This document shows positions 18,083 to 26,933 of a stretch of DNA of 64,000 nucleotides, piece after piece. Numbering within the stretch: position 1 is the first letter of the stretch; the number at the start of each line of letters is the position of its first letter. Source of the stretch: Nonlabens spongiae (GTDB taxonomy: Bacteria; Bacteroidota; Bacteroidia; Flavobacteriales; Flavobacteriaceae); assembly GCF_002117125.1 (NCBI RefSeq), contig NZ_CP019344.1:3224501-3288500 (forward strand). Reading direction: 5' to 3'. Both the position numbers and the translations under genes were made by a program. The notes under the pieces are model-generated. The model had not been told where the DNA came from and did no database searches. It saw only the letters and a program-made list of their open reading frames with translations.

Positions 18083-19426
18083 ATGCTTCTAAAATCTGCC
18101 AACATTCTTGTAGTAGATGACGATGAAGACGTGCTTACGGCACTCCGTCTATTACTAAAGTCTCGCACGGCCAAAGTTGTGACTAGTAAAAATCCTAATA
18201 CGATAGATCAACTTATGCGAGAGACCTCGTTTGACATCGTAATTCTAGACATGAATTTCAACGCAATGGTGAATACTGGTAATGAAGGTGTCTACTGGTT
18301 AAATCACATCCGTAAAAAGAAAAAAGACTTAGATATTGTCCTTATCACTGCTTATGCAGATATCGATCTTGCCATCAAATCTCTTAAAATGGGCGCTTCT
18401 GATTTTATGGTCAAACCATGGAGCAACAACAAGATGATTGAAACTTTGGGTGAACTACTCGACAAGCGCGAGAACAAAAATAAGCAGCCTGAAAATGTAT
18501 CAGATCAGATTGTAGGGAGCAGCGAGATCATGCAAGACGTGTTTGTTAAGCTACGCAAAGTAGCGCCTACAGATGCCAATGTTCTGATTTTGGGCGAGAA
18601 CGGTACTGGTAAGGAACTGGTCGCTCAAGCGATCCATAATAATTCGCTACGTAAGGACAAACCCTTTGTAAAAGTGGATGTGGGAGCACTGACCGAATCT
18701 CTTTTTGAAAGCGAACTTTTTGGGTATAAAAAAGGTGCTTTCACAGATGCTCGTGAAGATCGGCAGGGTAGATTTGAAGCTGCTCATGGCGGAACTCTTT
18801 TTCTTGATGAAATAGGTAACATTACCTTGAGGCAACAAGCCAGGCTGCTTAGTGTTCTTCAAAATAGAGCTGTTATCCCGTTGGGATCAAATACACCTGT
18901 TGCCGTAGATATACGTTTGATTTGCGCGACAAACCTAAGTCTTATGGAACTGAGTGATGAAAGCAGGTTTAGAAAAGATCTTATTTACCGCATCAATACG
19001 CTAGACATAGTTGTGCCTCCTTTACGACAACGCGGCGATGATATTCTAGAACTGGCTCGCTATTTTACAGATCAGTACGCTTCTAAGTATACTAAGGGGG
19101 ATTTGTCTTTTTCGGCCGATTTTGAGCGGAAGCTTCAAAAACATTCTTTTCCCGGTAATGTGCGAGAGCTGCAATATGCCATGGAGAAAGCCGTCATCAT
19201 GGGTGAAGGAAACATCCTTACTGCAGCAGATCTTTCTTTTTCAAATATCGAGGTAGCGTCACCTGCTCAGAAGCAAGAACACGTGAGTACTAACCTTGAA
19301 GATGTTGAAAAACAAACGATCGTTCATGTAATTGATAAAAATAATGGTAACATTACTAAATCAGCCAAAGAGCTGGGGTTGACCAGAACCGCCCTTTACC
19401 GCAGACTCCAGAAATATGACCTTTAA
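18083..19426 (+). CDS. NtrC-family sigma-54-dependent response regulator
   Basis: The 447-residue protein has a receiver domain (VVDDDED; phospho-acceptor Asp in VILDMNF; Lys in MVKPW), an AAA+ domain (Walker A GENGTGKE, Walker B GGTLFLDE) and a Fis-type helix-turn-helix at the C-terminus (NITKSAKELGLTRTALYRRL). The sigma-54 contact loop reads GAFTDA in place of GAFTGA, a known variant. I start at the ATG at 18083 because it lies close to the receiver domain; an in-frame ATG at 18023 would add 20 residues. It overlaps its kinase by 11 bases and probably controls the divergent efflux genes. Confidence 0.92.
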   Translation: MLLKSANILVVDDDEDVLTALRLLLKSRTAKVVTSKNPNTIDQLMRETSFDIVILDMNFNAMVNTGNEGVYWLNHIRKKKKDLDIVLITAYADIDLAIKSLKMGASDFMVKPWSNNKMIETLGELLDKRENKNKQPENVSDQIVGSSEIMQDVFVKLRKVAPTDANVLILGENGTGKELVAQAIHNNSLRKDKPFVKVDVGALTESLFESELFGYKKGAFTDAREDRQGRFEAAHGGTLFLDEIGNITLRQQARLLSVLQNRAVIPLGSNTPVAVDIRLICATNLSLMELSDESRFRKDLIYRINTLDIVVPPLRQRGDDILELARYFTDQYASKYTKGDLSFSADFERKLQKHSFPGNVRELQYAMEKAVIMGEGNILTAADLSFSNIEVASPAQKQEHVSTNLEDVEKQTIVHVIDKNNGNITKSAKELGLTRTALYRRLQKYDL

Positions 19427-20762
19427 AAGTTATGTCTTGCCACTAAGTCTGCGTATAAGTGTACTGCTAGGGACACTTATGATTCTGGCTTTTGGAATCG
19501 TTCAGGTAAAATATTATCTGATTATACTAGGCTCAACTTGCTCACTCATTGCAGTTTATTACCTCTACAGCTATGTAAAAAAACGCTTTCTAGAAGTAAG
19601 CGATTATTTTGAATCTATCAAATACCGTGACTTCTCCCGATGGTTTGTAGAGAGTAAAGGTCCTAAAGATATGCGTGAACTGCATGCTGGTTTTAATTTG
19701 ATCAATAAGACAATCAAATCCATAAATAGTGAGCGTCAGGCACAACTTGTATACCTCCAGAAAATCCTTGAAATGGTGGATGTAGGTATAGTCGCTTACG
19801 ATCTGGAAAAAGGCAACGTATTATGGATTAATGATAGCCTGCTCGAGACTTTGAATTTTCCGCATTTTAAGAATATTGATTTTGTAGAGGACCGCAGGCC
19901 AGAACTTTTTGAGGTATTGTTTGATCAACGCCATACAGGGGCATCTCCTGTTAATTTGCCTCTATCTCAAGATAGTCAGAAAGTGTTGATACTTGAAACC
20001 ATATTTGAAGTAGAGCAAAGTAGTTTCAGGTTAGTTGTGGTACAAAATATTGAAAATACCCTTAATAAAAATGAAGACGACTCCTGGAAAAAACTATTGA
20101 GTGTGATGACCCATGAAATCATGAATAGTATCGCACCTATCACTTCGCTGGCAGAAACCCTCGAGTTAGGCTTAAGGGAGAATTTTGAAAATTCAGGAGG
20201 AGGTAAACTGCAAACAGAGGATATTCTCAGCGGCGTTTCAAGTATCAAAAAACGGAGTGAGGGTCTTATGAAATTTGCTAAGACCTACCGCAGTTTAAAT
20301 AATGTAAATCAAATAAATACTTCAGTAATTTATGTTGAAGAATTTATGGATAGCGTGCAGGGGTTGATGATGACTACTATACCTGAGAAAGTTGAGATCA
20401 GTTTTAATATTTTGGATCGCAAGATGCAGCTCGACATTGATAGTTATTTGATAGAACAAGTACTAATCAATCTCATAATCAACGCTGTTGAAGCTACAGA
20501 GGGTATGGTAAGACGAGTTGTTGAAATCAAGACATTCAAGAACATGAGAGGCAGACCGGTGATTGCTGTAATCGACAATGGTCCAGGGATTTCTGATGAA
20601 ATTAAGGAGAATATATTTGTGCCTTTTTTCAGCACAAAAAAACGTGGGAGTGGGGTAGGACTCAGCTTAAGCAAACAAATCATGACTCTTCATAAAGGGC
20701 GTATACGCTTATTTTCTAAAGAATCAGGTGGTACTCAAGCCGAGCTTATTTTTAATGAGTGA
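19416..20762 (+). CDS. Sensor histidine kinase partner of the NtrC-type regulator
   Basis: The 448-residue kinase has two adjacent N-terminal membrane helices (about residues 10-52) with almost no periplasmic loop, a HAMP/PAS-like linker, the phospho-acceptor box MTHEIMNSIAP near residue 230, an N box LINLIINAVEA, G1 VIDNGPGIS and G2 GSGVGLSLS. With so short an external loop it may sense membrane state or an internal signal. Translation is probably coupled to the regulator through the 11-base overlap. Confidence 0.92.
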   Translation: MTFKSYVLPLSLRISVLLGTLMILAFGIVQVKYYLIILGSTCSLIAVYYLYSYVKKRFLEVSDYFESIKYRDFSRWFVESKGPKDMRELHAGFNLINKTIKSINSERQAQLVYLQKILEMVDVGIVAYDLEKGNVLWINDSLLETLNFPHFKNIDFVEDRRPELFEVLFDQRHTGASPVNLPLSQDSQKVLILETIFEVEQSSFRLVVVQNIENTLNKNEDDSWKKLLSVMTHEIMNSIAPITSLAETLELGLRENFENSGGGKLQTEDILSGVSSIKKRSEGLMKFAKTYRSLNNVNQINTSVIYVEEFMDSVQGLMMTTIPEKVEISFNILDRKMQLDIDSYLIEQVLINLIINAVEATEGMVRRVVEIKTFKNMRGRPVIAVIDNGPGISDEIKENIFVPFFSTKKRGSGVGLSLSKQIMTLHKGRIRLFSKESGGTQAELIFNE

Positions 20763-20763
20763 C

Positions 20764-21489
20764 TTAAACTCCTACAGCTTCCAGTTCTTTAAGGATAGAC
20801 AAGAACTGAGTTTTTCTATTTCTGCTTAGAGGCAAGACTTCGTTATCCAGTTCCACTGCTGTACTGCTATATTTTTGGATTTTATCCATATTCACAATAT
20901 ATGACTTATGGATACGCTGGAATTTATCGCTAGGAAGCGACTGCTCAAAAGCCTTCATGGTCGATAAAACAACAAGGGTTTCATGATTAGTTATCAATTT
21001 CACATAATCACCCAGCGCTTGAATATATCTTAGTTCGTTAAGGTAAACTTTTCTGCTTTTCAAGTTGCTTTTGACAAAGATGAAATCACCCGGATCTTCC
21101 TTGGGGAGTTCGTTAAATCGTTTCTTAAGTATAGCCTTTTCAGCGGCATATAAAAAACGCTCTTTCTTGATAGGAAGTTTCAGGTAATCTAAGGCATTAT
21201 ATTCAAAAGCCTTAAAAGCATCATCAGTATTGAATGAGGTAAAGATGATTGAAGCACCGCTGTCTAAGTAGTTAACGAGTTCAAAGCCATTCATTTTTTC
21301 CATCTCGATGGCTACAATAAGAAGATCAATTTTGGTGTCCTGAAGTTCTTCTTTAGCTTGAACAGGATTTTTGTAGTCCTGAATGAAATTAAGATTAGGA
21401 TGAGCATTGATTAAGTTAACAAGCATGGATCTGCACTCATCGAGAGGTTCCACTACGTAACAATTAAGTAAAGTTGATGGCATATACAT
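20764..21489 (-). CDS. LytTR-type response regulator
   Basis: The 241-residue protein has an N-terminal receiver-like domain (YVVEPLDECR; LLIVAIEMEKMNG, where the usual phospho-acceptor Asp position reads Ala or Glu, so phosphorylation is doubtful; KLPIKKERF) and a C-terminal LytTR DNA-binding domain from about residue 140 (IFVKSNLKSRKV, IQALGDYVKL, FQRIHKSYIVN). It is convergent with the kinase gene one base away. No LytS-type kinase is adjacent, so the input is unknown. Confidence 0.88.
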   Translation of the reverse strand: MYMPSTLLNCYVVEPLDECRSMLVNLINAHPNLNFIQDYKNPVQAKEELQDTKIDLLIVAIEMEKMNGFELVNYLDSGASIIFTSFNTDDAFKAFEYNALDYLKLPIKKERFLYAAEKAILKKRFNELPKEDPGDFIFVKSNLKSRKVYLNELRYIQALGDYVKLITNHETLVVLSTMKAFEQSLPSDKFQRIHKSYIVNMDKIQKYSSTAVELDNEVLPLSRNRKTQFLSILKELEAVGV

Positions 21490-21684
21490 CGTTTTTTGGT
21501 TTTTAGTTTGTTATATAGGGGGTTACAAATAAACTAAAATTTTTAAAACTCTTAATGAACATGATCTCTTCTTGCGATCAATTTGTAGACTAATATACGT
21601 AATTATCGATAAACGGGTTTTTTACGTGTTAGAATTTTTGAATAATCCATTTTTTTAGGAGTTTCTACGTGTTCTGGAAGTTTT

Positions 21685-21700
21685 CGCTTTCGCGAAAGCG
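21685..21700. repeat. Core palindrome CGCTTTCGCGAAAGCG
   Basis: Perfect copy upstream of the rpsF promoter, in the 290-bp gap between the LytTR gene and rpsF. Apart from this and the promoter the gap shows only AT-rich sequence. Confidence 0.9.
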
Positions 21701-21751
21701 AGATTACAGTAATTTTAATTCTGTCGCAGAAGTAATTACCAGTAAAAGTTG

Positions 21752-21759
21752 TACTTTTG
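21752..21759 (+). promoter_or_regulatory. -7 promoter box of the rpsF operon
   Basis: TACTTTTG fits TAnnTTTG and lies 20 bases before the rpsF ATG. A clear TTTG at -33 is not present, so confidence is moderate. Confidence 0.5.
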
Positions 21760-21779
21760 CAGCCGTTTAAATTATAATT

Positions 21780-22124
21780 ATGAATCAATACGAAACTGTT
21801 TTCATTTTGAATCCCGTTTTATCTGATGAGCAGGTAAAGGAAACAGTAAAGAAGTTTGAGGATTTCCTTACTGGTAATGGAGCCAAAATGGTAGCCAAAG
21901 AAGATTGGGGGCTTAAAAAACTTGCCTACACAATCGAAAACAAAAAAAGTGGTTTCTACCACCTTTTTCAATTTGAAGCCCCAGGCTCTATAATCGGAGA
22001 CTATGAGGTTGAATTCCGTCGTGACGAGCGCGTGATGCGATACCTTACTGTAAAGCTTGACAAGTACGCTATCGAGTGGGCAGAAAAGAGAAGAAATAGA
22101 ATGTCTAAAAAATCTAAAGCTTAA
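21780..22124 (+). CDS. rpsF: Ribosomal protein bS6
   Basis: The 114-residue protein has the bS6 start (YETVFILNPVLSDEQVKE) and the WGLKKLAY and R-D-E-R-V-M-R-Y segments of the family. bS6 pairs with bS18 on the 30S platform. In Flavobacterium bS6, bS18 and bS21 are known to hold the 16S 3' tail so that it cannot pair with Shine-Dalgarno sequences; this gene and its partners are all in the window. It leads a three-gene operon. Confidence 0.97.
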   Translation: MNQYETVFILNPVLSDEQVKETVKKFEDFLTGNGAKMVAKEDWGLKKLAYTIENKKSGFYHLFQFEAPGSIIGDYEVEFRRDERVMRYLTVKLDKYAIEWAEKRRNRMSKKSKA

Positions 22125-22127
22125 TCC

Positions 22128-22424
22128 ATGGCAACTTTACAACAACAAGCAAAGGGTAAGAAAGACGGTGACATACGTTACTTGTCTCCCCTCAAGATCG
22201 AGACTCAAGAGAGAAAGAAGTACTGCCGTTTCAAGAGAAGTGGTATTAAGTACATAGATTACAAAGATCCAGATTTCCTCATGGGATTGGTAAATGAGCA
22301 AGGTAAACTATTGCCTAGACGCCTTACCGGTACATCATTAAAATACCAGAGAAAAGTGGCTGTGGCTGTAAAACGTGCCCGTCATATTGCACTTATGCCT
22401 TACGTAGGTGATCTACTTAAATAA
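22128..22424 (+). CDS. rpsR: Ribosomal protein bS18
   Basis: The 98-residue protein has the bS18 core ([44 protein letters not shown] split here by position). It follows rpsF by three bases and binds bS6 in the 30S platform. No Shine-Dalgarno sequence precedes it. Confidence 0.97.
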   Translation: MATLQQQAKGKKDGDIRYLSPLKIETQERKKYCRFKRSGIKYIDYKDPDFLMGLVNEQGKLLPRRLTGTSLKYQRKVAVAVKRARHIALMPYVGDLLK

Positions 22425-22439
22425 AAACGCTACAGAATT

Positions 22440-22892
22440 ATGGAACTTATATTAAAGAAAGATGTAGAAAACCTAGGTTTTACTGATGATGTAGTAACAG
22501 TAAAGCCAGGCTATGGACGTAACTACCTTATCCCACAAGGTTATGCGGTGATGGCCACAAAAGGTGCTAAAAAACAACTTGAGGAAACTTTGAAGCAACG
22601 CGCTCACAAAGAAGCTTCAAACATTAAAGCTGCTCAATCACAAGCTGACAAAGTAAAAGAACTGGATATCAAAATACCTGCTAAAACAGGAGATGCTGAT
22701 AAACTTTTTGGTTCTGTTACAACGGCTGATGTTTCTGATGCACTTGCAAAAGAAGGAGTTGAGGTAGATAAGAAATTTATCACCGTTGCTGGTGGTAACG
22801 TTAAGAGACTGGGCCAGTATGAGGCTACAGTTCGTTTCCATAGAGAAGTAACTTCTGTATTCAACTTTGAGGTTGTTGACGCAGGAAACTAA
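22440..22892 (+). CDS. rplI: Ribosomal protein bL9
   Basis: The 150-residue protein shows the bL9 N-terminal domain (MELILKKDVENLG, VKPGYGRNYLIPQGYA), a long charged helix around residues 40-75 and the C-terminal domain with LFGSVT. It closes the rpsF-rpsR-rplI operon and is followed by a good intrinsic terminator. Confidence 0.97.
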   Translation: MELILKKDVENLGFTDDVVTVKPGYGRNYLIPQGYAVMATKGAKKQLEETLKQRAHKEASNIKAAQSQADKVKELDIKIPAKTGDADKLFGSVTTADVSDALAKEGVEVDKKFITVAGGNVKRLGQYEATVRFHREVTSVFNFEVVDAGN

Positions 22893-22908
22893 TTCATTAT
22901 AAATTATC

Positions 22909-22945
22909 AAAAGCCGTTTCATCACAAGTGAAGCGGCTTTTTTTG
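22909..22945 (+). terminator. Intrinsic terminator after rplI
   Basis: AAAGCCGTTTCA pairs with TGAAGCGGCTTT (one G-T pair) around a short loop, followed by a T-run. It separates the ribosomal operon from the next gene. Confidence 0.85.
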
Positions 22946-22961
22946 TACCTATCATTGCAAT

Positions 22962-23453
22962 ATGAAATACAGGAGACTTACTAAGGAACAGCTGGAAGAG
23001 ATGCATCCAGAATTCATCAATTTTCTCGCGACTCAATCCATCACGGCTCAGGAATGGGATGATATCAAAGCTAATAAGCCTGAGGTAGCAGAAGAAGAAA
23101 TAGATGTTTTCTCTGATCTAGTTTGGGAAGGTGTACTTTCTAAGGCTGAGTATCTAGAGCATATCTCGTCTAGTACGATGAATCTCTTCAAACTAGGAGA
23201 GAAGGAAATGGAGCTCATCTCCATTATGGTGGGTGATGAACTTATAGATATTACAACAGCGCAAGGCTACAAATGGCTTCAAAACAATCTACTGGATGAC
23301 ACCGTTAAAATCTTTACGGCTCAAAAAGAATACGGCGAAGACCCTAATGCCGACAAATTCAAACTCATCGAGACGGGAGCTGTAATCACTAAGGGTGAGC
23401 TCTACCGCTACTTTGATGATTTAATGGAGTTGGGAAAAGAAAATCTAGATTAG
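22962..23453 (+). CDS. Conserved flavobacterial protein (DUF6495-like)
   Basis: The 163-residue acidic soluble protein starts MKYRRLTKEQLEEMHPEF and has no signal peptide or membrane segment. I recall this start from a family found in Flavobacteriaceae and named DUF6495; the number is from memory. Function is unknown. It follows the rplI terminator and overlaps the convergent Nudix gene by nine bases. Confidence 0.75.
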   Translation: MKYRRLTKEQLEEMHPEFINFLATQSITAQEWDDIKANKPEVAEEEIDVFSDLVWEGVLSKAEYLEHISSSTMNLFKLGEKEMELISIMVGDELIDITTAQGYKWLQNNLLDDTVKIFTAQKEYGEDPNADKFKLIETGAVITKGELYRYFDDLMELGKENLD

Positions 23454-24023
23454 ATTTTCTTTATTTAATAGAAACCATTGAAGGCCTATAATTGTAATTG
23501 AATTATTGAAAAAGCCTTGAGGGAGTTTTTCTAGAGCCCGCTTTCGCGAAAGCGGAACTAATTTAATATCCTCTTTCTCGCTAGCCGCACCTCCACCATT
23601 ATTGACCTTATCGCCTGTTTCCACCTGAGCGAAAAATAGATGAATAACCTCGGAAGACATGCCAGGTGAAGGAAAGTAGGTAGAAATCTTTTCTAGATTA
23701 TCAATCTTGTATCCTATCTCTTCAAGAACTTCCCTTTGCGCAGCATCTTGAGCCGTTTCTCCATCATCAATGGCTCCCGCGGGCAATTCTAAAATAAACG
23801 GTACATTTCTTCTAGAACTGGGATAACGGAACTGTTCCGTAAACAGGAATTGATCTGTGTCCCTCTCGTAAATGAGAATTGCTACAGAATCACCACGATC
23901 TAAGGCGAGTCGTGTGGCCTGGATTTTTCCTTCATTCCTGTAGGTGTCATGTTCAACCTCGGCTTCAAAAACTTTCAGGAATTTGTCCAGAACAATCTTC
24001 TCGCTTTTGACCTTATAATCCAT
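23445..24023 (-). CDS. Nudix hydrolase, ADP-ribose pyrophosphatase-like
   Basis: The 192-residue protein has a complete Nudix box (G, then E five residues on, then REVLEEIG) near residue 85-107, preceded by FILELPAGAIDDGE, the layout of ADP-sugar/GDP-mannose pyrophosphatases. Residues about 157-161 (LSRKR) are encoded by a perfect core palindrome (23539-23554) in a region joining the Nudix fold to the C-terminal helix, so the protein carries an element-derived segment. Confidence 0.9.
   Translation of the reverse strand: MDYKVKSEKIVLDKFLKVFEAEVEHDTYRNEGKIQATRLALDRGDSVAILIYERDTDQFLFTEQFRYPSSRRNVPFILELPAGAIDDGETAQDAAQREVLEEIGYKIDNLEKISTYFPSPGMSSEVIHLFFAQVETGDKVNNGGGAASEKEDIKLVPLSRKRALEKLPQGFFNNSITIIGLQWFLLNKENLI
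23539..23554. repeat. Core palindrome inside the Nudix gene
   Basis: Perfect copy, read in the LSRKR frame of the minus-strand Nudix protein. Confidence 0.9.
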
Positions 24024-24038
24024 GCAGGCTTTTCTTTT

Positions 24039-24557
24039 TTAAAAGAGATTGCCCACCTCTTCTCTGATGTAGCTCAAAGCCGTGGAACTGGGCGCTCTAT
24101 GATCCATAACTTCATTAAGCACTGCAGAGCGTAGACCGTCAGCGGTATTTGACTTCTCTTTCATGGCAACCTGCCTTATAATTTTAATGGTTGTGTTTTT
24201 AGCAGATCTTATCACATTCCACGCTTCTTCACTTATATAGATTTGCTGAGCGATATTGTGTTCAAACTCCTGTTCTATGGAGGCGATAATTACCTGCTCG
24301 TAACCTGCTTTGTCCATTTCACCTGGCTTGATGCGAACCACGAGGTTCTCTGGCTTGATGCGCTCTAAAAAAAGCGTCATGCGCTCATAAGCTTGCATGC
24401 GTGAGGGTAAGGTTTTGGCCTGTGACTCTCTGACCGTGAGAAAACGTCTCCGTTTTTCCTCATTTTGCATAAATGAGCTGAAGAAATAATAGGCCAGTAA
24501 ACCTACGATTAGAGCGGGCAAGACTGTGGTAAATGCTTGTAAAATGGTTTGATCCAT
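24039..24557 (-). CDS. Conserved protein with N-terminal membrane anchor
   Basis: The 172-residue protein has one hydrophobic segment at about residues 10-30, then a basic stretch (NEEKRRRF) and a soluble alpha/beta domain. It has no motif that I can tie to a function; similar short anchored proteins are widespread in Flavobacteriaceae. It lies 15 bp upstream of the Nudix gene on the same strand, so the two may be co-transcribed. Confidence 0.75.
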   Translation of the reverse strand: MDQTILQAFTTVLPALIVGLLAYYFFSSFMQNEEKRRRFLTVRESQAKTLPSRMQAYERMTLFLERIKPENLVVRIKPGEMDKAGYEQVIIASIEQEFEHNIAQQIYISEEAWNVIRSAKNTTIKIIRQVAMKEKSNTADGLRSAVLNEVMDHRAPSSTALSYIREEVGNLF

Positions 24558-24600
24558 GGATTAATTTAAATCTGTAAATGTAATAAGCGTTTGCAATACC

Positions 24601-25476
24601 TTAATCAAGGTGCTTGTAATATCTAATCCAGTCCACCATCATTTTCTGTGGAAAAGGCGTAGAGTCGTCTGGTTCTCCAGCCCATAAGCCACCCACTGCG
24701 ATATTGAGCAAAATGAAATGCTCATGGTGAAATTCTAGATATTTCTCGCCTGTAATATCCTTCTCGCGATACAGTTTTCCGTCTACGAGCCACTTGAATG
24801 ATTTCTCAGTCCATTCCAGCTCAAAGACATGATAATCGTCCGCAAAAATGCCAGTCTCAAGCTCGTAGCTTATTGAACCCATAGCTTCATGCTGTCCACT
24901 TTCATTAGCATAGTGAATATTTGCCTCGACTACCGCATTATCTTTTGAACCATACAGCTCTAAAATATCGATCTCGCCACAAAACGGCCAGGGTGTGTCG
25001 CCTCCATTCTCATCTATATTATTGCCCAGCGTCCAGAATGCGGGCCAGATTCCATTGCCTTTAGGTAATTTGATCCGAGCTGAGATTTTGCCGTACTTAA
25101 AAGTTTGTTTGTGGGCGGTATTCAGGCGGGCAGAGGTGTAGTTGCCTTGCTCGTGAAGATCCCCCTTGTGCTTTGCAACTATGACGAGCTTGCCATTCTC
25201 CACATACGCATTTTCTTCATCATTTGTGTAGCGTTGCCATTCTTCGTTAAAACGCCCGGCGGGCTCTACTTGTCGGTTCCAGATTTTTGGATCGAGCTGC
25301 TCACCTTCAAAATTTTCTTCCCAAATGAGTTCCCACTCGTTATTCGCTTCTGTCATAATTTCTTTTTCTTGACTGTCTTTATTTAGTGGTTCACGAGGTG
25401 CTTGTTTTTCCTTGCATGAAAAGATGATCAAAAGTAAGGCAAGAAGATAACGAGAAGGTCTTTTGAATAATTTCAT
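24601..25476 (-). CDS. Lipoprotein glycoside hydrolase family 16 (beta-glucanase type)
   Basis: I start at the ATG at 25476, giving 291 residues with a lipoprotein signal (hydrophobic LLALLLIIFSC, lipobox Cys about residue 21); an ORF from 25551 would translate the palindrome at 25517 and is unlikely. The GH16 catalytic motif E-I-D-I-L-E is intact (about residue 168), with WPAFWTLG before it and FHHEHFILLNIAVGG after. Such enzymes cleave beta-1,3/1,4-glucans such as laminarin at the cell surface, a common diet of marine flavobacteria. No SusCD pair is adjacent. Confidence 0.92.
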   Translation of the reverse strand: MKLFKRPSRYLLALLLIIFSCKEKQAPREPLNKDSQEKEIMTEANNEWELIWEENFEGEQLDPKIWNRQVEPAGRFNEEWQRYTNDEENAYVENGKLVIVAKHKGDLHEQGNYTSARLNTAHKQTFKYGKISARIKLPKGNGIWPAFWTLGNNIDENGGDTPWPFCGEIDILELYGSKDNAVVEANIHYANESGQHEAMGSISYELETGIFADDYHVFELEWTEKSFKWLVDGKLYREKDITGEKYLEFHHEHFILLNIAVGGLWAGEPDDSTPFPQKMMVDWIRYYKHLD

Positions 25477-25516
25477 CTGGTAACTGATTAAGTGGTAGAA
25501 AGATAGTTGATTATTT

Positions 25517-25532
25517 CGCTTTCGCGAAAGCG
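25517..25532. repeat. Core palindrome CGCTTTCGCGAAAGCG
   Basis: Perfect copy 40 bases upstream of the GH16 start codon, between divergent genes. Confidence 0.9.
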
Positions 25533-25638
25533 GAATCACATCCAAAATCAAACACTACCTATAAACGCGGCGCATAAATCTGTCTTTTATCAATAAACTT
25601 TAAGCCTTTTATTATATTGCCTAACCAAATCACAGTTC

Positions 25639-26874
25639 ATGAAATTTGCATTGATCAGAGAAAGAAAAAATCCGCCAGATCGTAGGGTGGTCTTCAGTCC
25701 AGCACAGCTTGCTGCACTTAACTTGAAATATCGCGATCAAGCAAAATTTGTCGTGGAATCTTCGCCCATCCGCATTTTTACTGATGAGCAATATCGAGAC
25801 GCTGGGGTAGAAGTCGTTGATGATGTGAGCGATGCAGATGTGTTGTTGGGTGTGAAAGAAGTGCCTAAAGAGGATCTGATTCTCCATAAAAAATATTTCT
25901 TCTTCTCACACACGATCAAAAAGCAGCCTTACAATCGCGATCTTTTAAGGGAAATTCTCAAGAAAAATATTGAACTCTATGATCATGAGACCATTGTAGC
26001 AGAAACTGGAGGGCGACTTATAGGTTTTGGTAGATATGCTGGGATTGTGGGAGCATACAATGGATTCAGGGCGCTGGGTCTGCGAGATGGTATTTTTGAC
26101 CTACCCAAGGTAGAGTCCTTACCAGATTATGAAGCCTTGAAAAACGAACTTAGAGCGATTAAAACCAGCTTACCAAAAATCAACATTGCCATCACCGGTT
26201 CTGGGAAAGTGACGGGAGGAATTAGAGAGATTCTGGAAACATTGGGTGTTCATGAGGTCTTGCCTAAGGCCTATTTGCAACTCGGCCATTTTGAAAATAG
26301 ACAAACCGTTTTCACGCAGCTGGATGTTCACGATTACTATATCAGAAAAGACGGTCTCAAGCCTACAAAAACGGAGTGCTATAACAACCCGGAATTGCTC
26401 AAAAGTGACTTTATGAAATTTGCCACCGTGACGGATATGTTGATCACGGGTCACTTTTACGATCATAAGGCTCCTTACTTATTTACCCGAGAAGATGCGA
26501 AGCGTCCAGAGTTCAAAATAAATGTGGTGGCAGATGTGAGTTGTGATATAGACGGTCCGGTTGCTAGCACGATACGACCCAGCACCATCGCAGATCCTAT
26601 CTACGGTTACGATCCCAGAACAGAAAAAGAAACCGATTATAAAGATAGCGGAGCGATTACCGTAATGGCTGTAGATAATTTGCCTTGCGAGTTGCCTAAA
26701 GATGCCAGTGAAGGTTTTGGTGAGATGTTCCAGGAAAGTGTTTTACCTGCGTTCTTCAATGATGATGAAGACGGCATATTAGATCGTGCCCAAATGACAA
26801 CATCTAGTGGTACGCTTACTGAGCGTTTCTCTTATCTGGAGGATTTTGTAAAAGAGTACCGTACAAAGTTTTAA
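25639..26874 (+). CDS. Alanine dehydrogenase/saccharopine dehydrogenase-like NAD(P)-dependent oxidoreductase
   Basis: The 411-residue protein has the AlaDH/PNT-type N-terminal half (MKFALIRERKNPPDRRVVFSP, ADVLLGVKEVP) and a nucleotide-binding half with ITGSGKVTGG. The C-terminal DNLPCELPKDAS resembles lysine-forming saccharopine dehydrogenases more than classic alanine dehydrogenase. The substrate is therefore left open. It stands as a single gene divergent from the GH16 gene. Confidence 0.8.
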   Translation: MKFALIRERKNPPDRRVVFSPAQLAALNLKYRDQAKFVVESSPIRIFTDEQYRDAGVEVVDDVSDADVLLGVKEVPKEDLILHKKYFFFSHTIKKQPYNRDLLREILKKNIELYDHETIVAETGGRLIGFGRYAGIVGAYNGFRALGLRDGIFDLPKVESLPDYEALKNELRAIKTSLPKINIAITGSGKVTGGIREILETLGVHEVLPKAYLQLGHFENRQTVFTQLDVHDYYIRKDGLKPTKTECYNNPELLKSDFMKFATVTDMLITGHFYDHKAPYLFTREDAKRPEFKINVVADVSCDIDGPVASTIRPSTIADPIYGYDPRTEKETDYKDSGAITVMAVDNLPCELPKDASEGFGEMFQESVLPAFFNDDEDGILDRAQMTTSSGTLTERFSYLEDFVKEYRTKF

Positions 26875-26933
26875 TCACTTTAACAGACTCAGTTGGTCTC
26901 ACGAGCTAGTTTAGCTGATTAGATTCTACTCTT

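Noticed and set aside
19583-19602. CGCTTTC...AAGCG in the histidine-kinase gene.
   Set aside because: The centre does not match the core or the 49-bp form; likely chance.
25477-25551. Upstream extension of the GH16 gene.
   Set aside because: It would bury the lipoprotein signal peptide behind 25 residues partly encoded by the palindrome.
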